Assembly (NCBI GenBank): GCA_007120155.1
Contig: SKOF01000335.1
Coordinates: forward strand, 1 to 12,934
Reading direction: 5' to 3'
Length of the DNA: 12,934 nucleotides
Source of the DNA: Thioalkalivibrio sp.
GTDB lineage: Bacteria; Pseudomonadota; Gammaproteobacteria; Ectothiorhodospirales; Ectothiorhodospiraceae
Shown: piece after piece, positions 5,296 to 12,248 of the stretch
Layout of the letters: each line of letters opens with the position of its first letter
How positions within the stretch are numbered: the stretch's first letter is position 1
Notes under the pieces: generated by a model
What the model was told of the DNA's origin: nothing
Databases searched by the model: none
What the model saw: only the letters and a program-made list of their open reading frames with translations
Translations under genes and position numbers: made by a program

Positions 5296-7650
5296 ATGGC
5301 ACGCCGCAAACCCGCCAAGAAGACCACCTCCCGCCGCAAGGGCAAGACCCGCCGCCGCGCCGCGCGCGGGCCGCGCCGATTGTGGCGTGCCGCCTTCGGC
5401 GCCCTGCTGATCGGCATCCTGGGCCTGGGCGGTTATGTCGCCTACCTAGACTACGAGATCCACACCCAGTTCGAAGGCAAGCGCTGGTCCCTGCCGGCGC
5501 GGGTGTTTGCCCGGCCGCTGGAGCTTTACCCCGGCCGCGGCCTGGACAGGGAGCAGTTCGTGCGGGAGCTGGAGCTGCTCCACTACCGGCGCGGTGATGC
5601 CATCCGCGGCGGCGAGTTCCGGGAGCAGGGCGGGCGCATCTTTCTCAGCACCCGCGGCTTTCCCTTCGCCGACGGACCGGAACCACCGCGCCGCCTGATC
5701 GTGGAGATCCGCGGCGGGCAGGTGGCCGGTCTGACGGATATCGAGACCGGGCAGCCCGCCACCCTGGCCAGGCTGGAGCCGGCGCTGATCGCCAATATCT
5801 ATCCGGCGCACGGCGAGGACCGGGTGCTTGTGCGGCTGGACGAAGTGCCCGATACGCTGGTGGATGCCCTGATCACCGTGGAGGACCGCCGCTTCCACGA
5901 ACACCGGGGCGTGGACTTTACTGCCATCGCCCGTGCCGCGCTGGCCAACCTGCGCGCCGGGCGCACCGTGCAGGGCGGCAGTACCCTCACCCAGCAACTG
6001 GTGAAGAACTACTTCCTCACCCAGGACCGGACCCTGCGGCGCAAGATCAACGAGGCCATCATGGCCCTGCTGCTGGAGCGGCGCTATTCCAAGCCGGAGA
6101 TCCTGGAGGCCTACCTGAATGAGGTCTACCTGGGCCAGGACGGGCAACGCTCCATCCATGGGTTCGGGCTGGCCAGCCAGTTCTACTTCCAGCGGCGGCT
6201 GGACGAGCTGGGGACGGACCAACTGGCCCTGCTGGTGGCCATGGTGCGCGGGCCGTCCTACTACGATCCGCGCCGGCGCCCGGAACGCGCGCTGACCCGG
6301 CGCAACCTGGTGCTGGATCTGATGGAGGCCCAGGAGGGCCTGTCCGCCGATGCCGCCCGGCGGGCCCGGGCGCGCCCCCTGGGCGTCAGCGCCCGCCCGC
6401 CTTCGGGCGTGACTCCGTTTCCCGCCTTTCTGGATCTGGTACGCCAGCAGTTGCGCCGGGATTACCGGGAACGGGACCTGCAGACCGAGGGACTGCTCAT
6501 CTTCACGACGCTGGACCCCGGCATCCAGATGGCCGCCGAATCCGCCGTGGCCGGACGTCTGGCCTGGATCGAACGCGCCCGGGGCCTCGACGTGGGCAGC
6601 CTGCAGGCCGGCGCGGTGGTCAGCGCCGTGGACAGCGGCGAGGTGCTGGCGGTGGTCGGGGACCGCAACCCGCGGCACGCCGGCTTCAATCGGGCCGTCA
6701 ACGCCCGGCGTCCCGTGGGCTCGCTGCTGAAGCCGGCGGTGTACCTGGCGGCCCTGTCCCGGCCCGCCGAGTACACGCTGGCGACGATGCTCGATGACGG
6801 CCCGCTGACCGTCCGCCTGGAGGACGGCTCCGACTGGAGCCCGCGCAACTACGACCGGGAGCATCATGGCCAGGTGCCGGCACTGGAGGCCCTGGTGCAC
6901 TCCTACAACATCTCCACGGCACGGCTCGGCCTGTCCGTGGGCCTGAACCGGGTTATCGACCAGATCCATCGGCTGGGCGTGGCGCGCGATCTCCGCCCCT
7001 ATCCCTCGCTGCTGCTGGGGGCCGTGGAGCTCTCGCCCCTGGAGATGACCCACATGTACCAGTCCCTGGCGGCCGGCGGATTCGAGACGCCGCCCCGGGC
7101 CATTCGCGAGGTGATGAACCAGGAGGGCGCCTTGCTGCAACGCTACGGCCTGAACCTGCGCCAGGCCGCGGACCCGGCGGCCGTTTACCTGGTGACCGCC
7201 GCGCTTCACGAGGTCACCCGGCGGGGCACCGGCGCGGCGCTTCGCGGTCTGCTGCCCGAAGGCCTGCCGGTGGCCGGCAAGACGGGCACCACCGGTGACA
7301 ATCGCGATGCCTGGTTTGCCGGATACGCGGGGGATTATCTCTCGGTCATCTGGGTGGGCCGCGACGACAACGCCCCCATGGGGCTGTCCGGCAGCTCCGG
7401 TGCACTGCCCGTGTGGGCGGAGCTCATGGGCGGGATTTCCCGCCGGGGCTTGGAGCCCGTGCGTCCCGATGGCGTAGAATGGCTGCTCATCGACCCCGCC
7501 AACGGCCTGCGCGCCGTGGAAGGTTGCGAGGGCGCGCTGTGGATGCCGTTCATCGATGGATCGGCGCCCGGTGGCATGTCTCCCTGCGCGGACGGGGTCC
7601 CCGCCGCGGTGCGGCGTTCCTTCCGCTGGTTCAGAGGGCTGTTTGAGTAA
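5296..7650 (+). CDS. mrcB: Penicillin-binding protein 1B, bifunctional transglycosylase/transpeptidase
   Basis: A 784-residue class A PBP that polymerises lipid II into glycan strands and cross-links the peptides, anchored in the inner membrane with its body in the periplasm. Order: a very basic cytoplasmic tail (1-31), one membrane helix (about 32-51), a UB2H-like region (about 67-146) that marks PBP1b rather than PBP1a, the GT51 transglycosylase domain with Glu196 in EDRRFHEHRGVD and Glu253 in KINEAIMALL, with GGSTLTQQLVKN between, and the transpeptidase domain with SxxK at Ser476-Lys479, SYN at 536-538 and KTGT from 662. All catalytic motifs are intact and the length is normal. The ATG at 5296 is the only start that includes the basic tail; it lacks a clear Shine-Dalgarno. 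Its TAA shares one base with the next gene's ATG. UB2H is where lipoprotein activators dock, which fits the lipoprotein gene that follows. Confidence 0.97.
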   Translation: MARRKPAKKTTSRRKGKTRRRAARGPRRLWRAAFGALLIGILGLGGYVAYLDYEIHTQFEGKRWSLPARVFARPLELYPGRGLDREQFVRELELLHYRRGDAIRGGEFREQGGRIFLSTRGFPFADGPEPPRRLIVEIRGGQVAGLTDIETGQPATLARLEPALIANIYPAHGEDRVLVRLDEVPDTLVDALITVEDRRFHEHRGVDFTAIARAALANLRAGRTVQGGSTLTQQLVKNYFLTQDRTLRRKINEAIMALLLERRYSKPEILEAYLNEVYLGQDGQRSIHGFGLASQFYFQRRLDELGTDQLALLVAMVRGPSYYDPRRRPERALTRRNLVLDLMEAQEGLSADAARRARARPLGVSARPPSGVTPFPAFLDLVRQQLRRDYRERDLQTEGLLIFTTLDPGIQMAAESAVAGRLAWIERARGLDVGSLQAGAVVSAVDSGEVLAVVGDRNPRHAGFNRAVNARRPVGSLLKPAVYLAALSRPAEYTLATMLDDGPLTVRLEDGSDWSPRNYDREHHGQVPALEALVHSYNISTARLGLSVGLNRVIDQIHRLGVARDLRPYPSLLLGAVELSPLEMTHMYQSLAAGGFETPPRAIREVMNQEGALLQRYGLNLRQAADPAAVYLVTAALHEVTRRGTGAALRGLLPEGLPVAGKTGTTGDNRDAWFAGYAGDYLSVIWVGRDDNAPMGLSGSSGALPVWAELMGGISRRGLEPVRPDGVEWLLIDPANGLRAVEGCEGALWMPFIDGSAPGGMSPCADGVPAAVRRSFRWFRGLFE

Positions 7651-8165
7651 TGCACAGATCCATTCGCCTCGTGGCCGTGATCCTTGCGGCCGCGGTCCTG
7701 TCCGCCTGCGCCGCGCCCCAAGCCACGCGGGTTCCCGACGACGAGACCGCCCGGCCGGCACCCCTGCCTGATCCGGACCCCCGCCCGGCCCTGGCCCGGG
7801 AACCCGCCCCGGACGCAGCCCCGTCCGGCGGCACCGGCGCGGTGGCCGAACTCATGGCCGAGGCGGACCGGCAGCTTGTCTCCGGCGATGCGGACGGCGC
7901 CGCGGCCAGCCTGGAACGCGCCCTTCGCATCAATGCGCGGGATGCACGGCTGTGGCAGCGCCTCGCGGTGGTTCGCCTGGAGCAGGGACACCCGGTGCAG
8001 GCGGAGGCCATGGCCGCGCGCTCCAACGGACTCATCCGGGGTGACCGGGCGATGATGGCGCGCAATTGGCGCATCATCGCCGAGGCACGGCGCATGGCCG
8101 GCAACGAGGCGGGGGCGCGCGACGCGGATGCCCGGGCCAACGCCCTCTCCGGCGAACGCGGATGA
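7650..8165 (+). CDS. lpoP: TPR lipoprotein, candidate LpoP-type activator of PBP1b
   Basis: A 171-residue lipoprotein precursor. The signal is MHRSIRL plus a hydrophobic run ending in lipobox LSAC, with the lipidated Cys at 20 followed by Ala, consistent with outer-membrane sorting. A Pro/Ala/Asp-rich, probably disordered linker (about 25-60) is followed by TPR-like helical pairs (about 64-165), for example LMAEADRQLVSGDADGAA with SLERALRINARDARLW, then a second pair with VRLEQGHPVQAEAMA. LpoP of Pseudomonas aeruginosa is an outer-membrane TPR lipoprotein that activates PBP1b and is encoded beside the PBP1b gene. This gene's start overlaps the mrcB stop by one base, and a long linker would allow reach to an inner-membrane enzyme. 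The lipoprotein and TPR calls are read from sequence; the LpoP assignment is inferred from architecture and position. A generic TPR lipoprotein is the alternative. Confidence 0.8.
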   Translation: MHRSIRLVAVILAAAVLSACAAPQATRVPDDETARPAPLPDPDPRPALAREPAPDAAPSGGTGAVAELMAEADRQLVSGDADGAAASLERALRINARDARLWQRLAVVRLEQGHPVQAEAMAARSNGLIRGDRAMMARNWRIIAEARRMAGNEAGARDADARANALSGERG

Positions 8166-10117
8166 ACCCGTCCGCAGCCGAGGTGCTGGGGCCCGACGGC
8201 CCGCTTGCGCACAGCTTGGACAACTTCAAGGCCCGGACCGCGCAGCAGCGCATGGCCGAGGCGGTGGAGCGGACCCTCGAGGCCTCCGGACGCCTGGTGG
8301 TGGAGGCCGGCACGGGCGTGGGCAAGACCTTCGGTTATCTGGTGCCCGTGCTCATGGACGGGCGCCGCGTGATCCTGTCCACCGGCACCCGCAATCTTCA
8401 GGACCAGCTCTTTCACAAGGATCTGCCGTTCGTGCGCGACGCGCTGGTGGCTGCCGGACTCGGGCGGGTACCCCGGGTGTCCCTGCTCAAAGGTCGGTCC
8501 AACTACCTGTGCCTGCACCGCATGGCGCTCACCCGCGCCGAGGGGCGCCTGGACGACCGCCGCCAGGTGGACCAGTTGCTGCGCGTGGAGCGCTGGTCCT
8601 CGCGCACCATGCGCGGCGACATCTCGGAACTGCCGGACATCCCCGAAGACTCGCCCCTGTGGCCCCAGGTCACATCCACCACCGACAACTGCCTGGGCCA
8701 GGACTGCCCGGAGTATGACGGCTGTTTCGTGGCCCGCGCCCGCCGCGATGCCCAGGAGGCCGACGTGGTGGTCATCAACCACCACCTGCTCATGGCGGAC
8801 CTGAGCCTCAAGGAGGAGGGCTTCGGAGAAATCCTGCCCTCCGCCGACGCCTTCATGCTGGACGAGGCCCACCAGCTACCGGATGTGGCGTCCGTCTTCT
8901 TCGGCCGGACCGTGGGCAGCCGCCAGCTCCTTGATCTGGCCCGGGACGCGGTCGCCGAACAGTTGCGCGAGGCCTCCGACATGGCCGGCCTGCGTGATGC
9001 AGCGGACGCCCTGGCCCGGGCGGTGACCCGGGTACGCGCCTCGCTGGGCACGGGCATCGGGCGTGGCCCCTGGGGCCGCTGGGACGGCAACGCGCAGGTG
9101 AACGAGGCCATGGACGAACTGGTGACGGGCATGGACACCCTGGTGACCTGGCTCGACACCGCAGCCGAGCGGGGCAAGGGACTGGAGCAGTGCGCCCGGC
9201 GCGCCAATACCCTTCAGGAACGGCTCGCCGCCTTCCTGGCCCCGGAGGATGAGACGGTGCGCTGGTACGAGACCTACACCCGGGCCTTCGCGTTGCATGC
9301 CACGCCCCTCAACGTGGCCGAGCGTTTCGGCGAGCGCATGGGAGCCTACCCGAGCGCGTGGATCTTCACCTCGGCCACGCTGTCGGTGGGCGGGCGCTTT
9401 GAGCACTTCACGGGCCGGCTGGGCCTGGAGGGCGCGGACACCCTCCTGCTGGACAGCCCGTTCGACTACAGCCGCAACGCGCGGCTGTACCTGCCGCCCA
9501 ACATGCCCCAGCCCAATGCGCCGAACTACACGCGCGCGGTGGTGGATGCGGCGGTGCCTGTCCTGGAGGCCAACCCCGGTGGCACCTTCCTGCTGTTCAC
9601 CAGCCACCGGGCGCTGCGCGAGGCCGCGGACCTGCTGGCCGACCGGATTCAGCGCCCCCTGCTGGTGCAGGGCACCGCGCCCCGGGACGAACTGCTGGCC
9701 CGTTTCCGCTCGGCGGGAGACGCGGTGCTGCTGGGTGCGCACAGCTTCTGGGAGGGCGTGGACGTGCGCGGCCGCGCGCTTTCCTGCGTGATCATCGACA
9801 AGCTGCCCTTCGCTGCCCCGGACGACCCGCTGCTGGAGGCGCGCCTGCAGGCGATCCGCGAGCAGGGCGGCAATCCGTTCATGGATTACCAACTGCCCCA
9901 GGCGGTGCTCAGTCTCAAGCAGGGGGTGGGGCGTCTGATCCGCGACGTGACCGATCGGGGCGTGCTCATGATCTGCGACCCGCGTGTGCGCACCAAGGCG
10001 TATGGCCGCCTGTTCATCAGCAGCCTGCCGCCTGTCCCGAGGCTGGACAACCTGGCCGAGGTGGCCGGTTTTCTCATGAGCGACGATGAGGCATTCCATG
10101 AAGCTGCTGGCCATTGA
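8162..10117 (+). CDS. yoaA: YoaA-type ATP-dependent DNA helicase (DinG/XPD family, Fe-S)
   Basis: A 651-residue superfamily 2 helicase. The start is the ATG at 8162, whose ATGA overlaps the preceding stop; an open extension to 8066 would run through the lipoprotein gene and reads as junk. Motifs in order: Walker A GTGVGKT (Lys55), four cysteines at 117, 177, 182 and 188 (SNYLC, DNC, DC, GC) spaced as in XPD-type 4Fe-4S helicases, DEAH box at 234-237, and motif VI QGVGRLIRD from 587. E. coli YoaA is a 5'-3' helicase-family protein that works with the clamp-loader subunit HolC (chi) in repair of stalled replication. DinG is the main alternative; the length near 650 and the adjacent tsaB favour YoaA, matching E. 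coli gene order. No defects are seen. Confidence 0.93.
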   Translation: MNPSAAEVLGPDGPLAHSLDNFKARTAQQRMAEAVERTLEASGRLVVEAGTGVGKTFGYLVPVLMDGRRVILSTGTRNLQDQLFHKDLPFVRDALVAAGLGRVPRVSLLKGRSNYLCLHRMALTRAEGRLDDRRQVDQLLRVERWSSRTMRGDISELPDIPEDSPLWPQVTSTTDNCLGQDCPEYDGCFVARARRDAQEADVVVINHHLLMADLSLKEEGFGEILPSADAFMLDEAHQLPDVASVFFGRTVGSRQLLDLARDAVAEQLREASDMAGLRDAADALARAVTRVRASLGTGIGRGPWGRWDGNAQVNEAMDELVTGMDTLVTWLDTAAERGKGLEQCARRANTLQERLAAFLAPEDETVRWYETYTRAFALHATPLNVAERFGERMGAYPSAWIFTSATLSVGGRFEHFTGRLGLEGADTLLLDSPFDYSRNARLYLPPNMPQPNAPNYTRAVVDAAVPVLEANPGGTFLLFTSHRALREAADLLADRIQRPLLVQGTAPRDELLARFRSAGDAVLLGAHSFWEGVDVRGRALSCVIIDKLPFAAPDDPLLEARLQAIREQGGNPFMDYQLPQAVLSLKQGVGRLIRDVTDRGVLMICDPRVRTKAYGRLFISSLPPVPRLDNLAEVAGFLMSDDEAFHEAAGH

Positions 10118-10790
10118 AACCGCCACCGATGCCTGTTCAGCCGCCCTGTGGCTGGACGGCACGCTGACCCGCCGCCATGAAGTGGCGCCCCGGGAACACA
10201 CCCGCCTGATCCTGCCCATGATGGACGAACTGCTGGCCCGCGCCGGCGTGCGTCTCGCGGACCTGGACGCGCTCGCCTTCGGCCGCGGTCCGGGCGCCTT
10301 CACCGGGGTGCGCATTGCCGCCGCCGTCATCCAGGGCGCCGCCTTCGGCGCGAATCTTCCCGTGGTGCCCGTCTCCACGCTCGCCGCCCTCGCCCAGCAG
10401 GGCCTGGACGCAGGGGCCTCCCGCGTCCTCGCCGCCCTCGATGCCCGCATGGGCGAGGTCTACTGGGGCGCGTTCGAGGCGGATGCCGGGGGGCTGGCTG
10501 TTGCCGCCGGTCCTGAACGGGTCGTCGCGCCGGATGCGGTACCCGTCCCCGAGGGGACGGGGTGGCATGGCGCGGGTTCCGGGTGGGCGGCCTATGAGGA
10601 CGTTCTGCGCGGGCGCCTGGGTTCATGCATCGGCAGCATCGATCCCGCTTCGTGTCCTTCCGCCGCCGAAGTCGTCCGCCTCGCCGTGCGCGACTTCGCT
10701 GCGGGCCTCGCCGTCCCCGCCGAGCAGGCGCTGCCCGTGTATCTCCGGGACAAGGTGGCCGACAAGCCCAGGCCCGTGGCCGGGGTCTGA
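10098..10790 (+). CDS. tsaB: tRNA threonylcarbamoyladenosine (t6A) biosynthesis protein TsaB
   Basis: A 230-residue cytosolic protein of the ASKHA fold, essentially the usual TsaB length. The start is the ATG at 10098 (MKLLAIET), with GAGG about 7 bases upstream inside the end of yoaA; an ATG at 10086 would only add four residues. Family landmarks: AIETATDACSAAL at the N-terminus, the EHTRLILPMMDELL helix, and the glycine-rich FGRGPGAFTGVRI at 61-73, then VVPVSTLAAL and ARMGEVYWGAF. TsaB has no catalytic site of its own: it dimerises with TsaD and, with TsaE and TsaC, makes t6A at position 37 of ANN-decoding tRNAs. It overlaps yoaA by 20 bases and is the last gene of the four-gene run. A rimI gene, common next to tsaB elsewhere, does not follow here. 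Confidence 0.95.
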   Translation: MKLLAIETATDACSAALWLDGTLTRRHEVAPREHTRLILPMMDELLARAGVRLADLDALAFGRGPGAFTGVRIAAAVIQGAAFGANLPVVPVSTLAALAQQGLDAGASRVLAALDARMGEVYWGAFEADAGGLAVAAGPERVVAPDAVPVPEGTGWHGAGSGWAAYEDVLRGRLGSCIGSIDPASCPSAAEVVRLAVRDFAAGLAVPAEQALPVYLRDKVADKPRPVAGV

Positions 10791-10824
10791 CGCGAAGTCC
10801 AAAGCGTAGATGCAGAAGGCGTTT

Positions 10825-10959
10825 AGCCACAGAGGGCACAGAGGTCACAGAGAACTGAAAGCGGGGAAGCGGCTCTCCGGCTGCTATCCGTGCATCCACC
10901 TGGGAAGCCTGCACCCACCATACCTTCTCCTCTCTGTGACCTCTGTGTCCTCTGTGGCT
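10825..10959. repeat. Long inverted repeat with 29-bp arms made of tandem CACAGAG 9-mers
   Basis: The left arm (10825-10853) and right arm (10931-10959) are reverse complements at 28 of 29 positions and are separated by 77 bases. Within the left arm, three consecutive 9-base units share CACAGAG: 10826-10834, 10835-10843 and 10844-10852. GTTT just outside the left arm is matched by AAAC outside the right arm. From memory, this sequence type is dispersed in many bacterial genomes and is often mis-annotated as short ORFs containing HRGHRGH. It starts 35 bases after the tsaB stop, so on the mRNA it could form a strong 3' hairpin. No transposase gene accompanies it. Mobility or function is not shown. 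Confidence 0.85.
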
Positions 10960-11101
10960 CCAAACAGATTTTCGATACAACGGCACTCTCTGGTGGCCGC
11001 GCCGCGCGTGCTCTACCCTGCGGACCTGTTCCGTGGCTCGGACAATGCGCAGCCGCATCCGGCGGGCCGGGCTCGATGAACAGATCGATGCGCCCGTCGA
11101 G

Positions 11102-11185
11102 ACGCGAAGCCGCGAAGAACCCTGCGTAAGGATCTTGCCTTATGACCGATCTCCATAGCGCCTCCGTGTCGTCGCGTCTTCGCGT
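11102..11185. repeat. Inverted repeat bracketing the truD ribosome binding site and start codon
   Basis: ACGCGAAGCCGCGA (11102-11115) and TCGCGTCTTCGCGT (11172-11185) are inverted copies with one mismatch in 14 and a 56-base interior. The interior holds the truD RBS (11128-11132) and ATG (11142). The sequence resembles a second dispersed repeat type whose translation gives NAKTRRHGG-like peptides. The right arm is read as codons of TruD (about residues 11-15). If transcribed, the arms could pair around the start site. Confidence 0.7.
11128..11132 (+). promoter_or_regulatory. Ribosome binding site deciding the truD start
   Basis: AAGGA, 9 bases ahead of the ATG at 11142. It is the only good Shine-Dalgarno near the TruD N-terminus and favours the ATG over the in-frame GTG at 11166. 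Confidence 0.6.
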
Positions 11186-12227
11186 TGAGGCCTGCACCGT
11201 ACCCACCGCCCCGCCGCTGTTCGAAGCCCGCATCCGCACCCTGCCTGAGGACTTCATCGTCGAGGAGCTCTCCGCCGCCGAGCCGGACGGGCAGGGCGAA
11301 CACGTGTGGGTACTGCTGGAGAAGACCGGCTGCAACACGGAACACGCGGCCCGCTGCCTCGCCCGCGCCGCGGGCGTGCCCCGCGGCGCCGTGGGCTACG
11401 CCGGGCGCAAGGACCGACACGCCGTCACCACCCAGTGGTTCAGCGTCCAGCTTCCCGGCAGGGACGCCCCCGACTGGTCCGTGCACCTCGGCCCGGAGTT
11501 CCGCGTCCTGCGTTCCGAACGCCACAGCCGCAAGCTCAAGACCGGTTACCTCCTGGGCAATCGCTTCCGACTCACGCTGCGCGACTGCCGCGGCGATCTC
11601 GACGGTCTCGCAGAACGCCTCGATCTCATCCGCGCCCACGGTGTCCCCAATTACTTCGGCCTCCAGCGCTTCGGCCGGGACGGCGCCAACCTGGACAAGG
11701 CGCTCGCCATGTTCGAGGGCCGACTCCGCGTGCGCGACCGAAAGCTGCGCGGCCTCTATCTCTCCGCCGCCCGATCCGAACTGTTCAATCGGGTGCTCGC
11801 CAGGAGGGTGGAGCAGGGCACCTGGTGCCGGGCCCTGCCCGGCGACGTGATGATCCTGGACGGCAGCCGCAGCCACTTCCTGGCCGAGACAGTGGACGCC
11901 ACGCTGGAGGCACGGGTGCGCGCCGGGGATGCGCACCCGAGCGGGCCCATGTGGGGCAGGGGGGCGCTGGATACGCGCGGCGCGCCGGCGGCACTGGAGC
12001 AGGCGGTGGGGGACGGGGAGCCGGTGCTGGCGCGGGGGCTGGAAGATGCCGGATTGAAGCAGGAGCGGCGGGCCCTGCGCATGCGGGTGGCCGGGCTGAG
12101 GCATGAGTGGGCGGAAAGGGAGACCCTGGTGTTGGAATTCGAACTGCCTGCCGGGGGATACGCGACGATGGTGCTGGCGGAGATCGCCGGGGGCGATGAT
12201 ACCGGGATCGGGGACATGGAAGCGTAG
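11142..12227 (+). CDS. truD: tRNA pseudouridine(13) synthase TruD
   Basis: A 361-residue cytosolic enzyme that isomerises uridine 13 of tRNA (tRNA-Glu in E. coli). Landmarks: LPEDFIVEEL near residue 34, EPDGQGEHVWVLLEKTGCNT, the catalytic loop GRKDRHAVTTQW with Asp91 as nucleophile, GVPNYFGLQRFG at 167-178, YLSAARSELFNRVLARRV in the family-specific insertion region, and ELPAGGYATMVLAEI at the C-terminus. E. coli TruD has 349 residues. Here the N-terminus has about ten extra residues before the conserved PEDF, partly encoded by the arm of an inverted repeat (SASVSSRLRVEA). The AAGGA site supports the ATG at 11142. Codons near the end (about 11930-12110) are somewhat more G-rich than the rest. 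It stands alone after a 351-base gap and converges on the transporter gene 21 bases away, with no clear terminator between. Confidence 0.95.
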   Translation: MTDLHSASVSSRLRVEACTVPTAPPLFEARIRTLPEDFIVEELSAAEPDGQGEHVWVLLEKTGCNTEHAARCLARAAGVPRGAVGYAGRKDRHAVTTQWFSVQLPGRDAPDWSVHLGPEFRVLRSERHSRKLKTGYLLGNRFRLTLRDCRGDLDGLAERLDLIRAHGVPNYFGLQRFGRDGANLDKALAMFEGRLRVRDRKLRGLYLSAARSELFNRVLARRVEQGTWCRALPGDVMILDGSRSHFLAETVDATLEARVRAGDAHPSGPMWGRGALDTRGAPAALEQAVGDGEPVLARGLEDAGLKQERRALRMRVAGLRHEWAERETLVLEFELPAGGYATMVLAEIAGGDDTGIGDMEA

Positions 12228-12248
12228 GCGGGTGCTTCCGGCCGGCGC

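Larger units (their letters stand above)
10791..11141. other. 351-base intergenic region carrying two inverted repeats
   Basis: The gap between tsaB and truD holds no credible gene. Open frames through it read as low-complexity peptides such as HRGHRGHRE on one strand and NAKTRRHGG on the other, which are translations of dispersed repeats and not proteins. Two inverted repeats, listed separately, account for much of the sequence. The stretch between them (about 10970-11100) shows nothing I can name. Confidence 0.65.

Noticed and set aside
5446..7761. A 771-codon open frame on the minus strand opposite mrcB
   Set aside because: It lies wholly antisense to an intact PBP1b with all catalytic motifs. 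Its composition (Gly, Gln, His, Arg-rich) is typical of shadow frames in GC-rich DNA.
8066..8161. Upstream extension of the helicase gene by 32 codons
   Set aside because: It runs through the end of the lipoprotein gene in another frame, and the ATG at 8162 gives the expected helicase N-terminus with an ATGA coupling.
7631..10450. Two long minus-strand frames (413 and 524 codons) opposite the lipoprotein, yoaA and tsaB genes
   Set aside because: They have no recognisable motifs and shadow-type composition, and the plus-strand genes are well supported.
10825..10959. Possible CRISPR array because of the regularly spaced repeats
   Set aside because: The 9-mers are tandem with no unique spacers, and the larger repeat is a single inverted pair. 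No cas genes are present.
10810..11338. Short frames encoding HRGHRGHRE or NAKTRRHGG-like peptides
   Set aside because: These are translations of the inverted repeats; no RBS or family support.
11013..12104. A 363-codon minus-strand frame opposite truD
   Set aside because: Antisense to a clear TruD; starts inside the gene and ends in repeat sequence.
12228..12248. Bidirectional terminator between the convergent truD and transporter genes
   Set aside because: The 21-base gap has a CCGGCCGG palindrome but no adequate stem-loop with a T-run on either strand.
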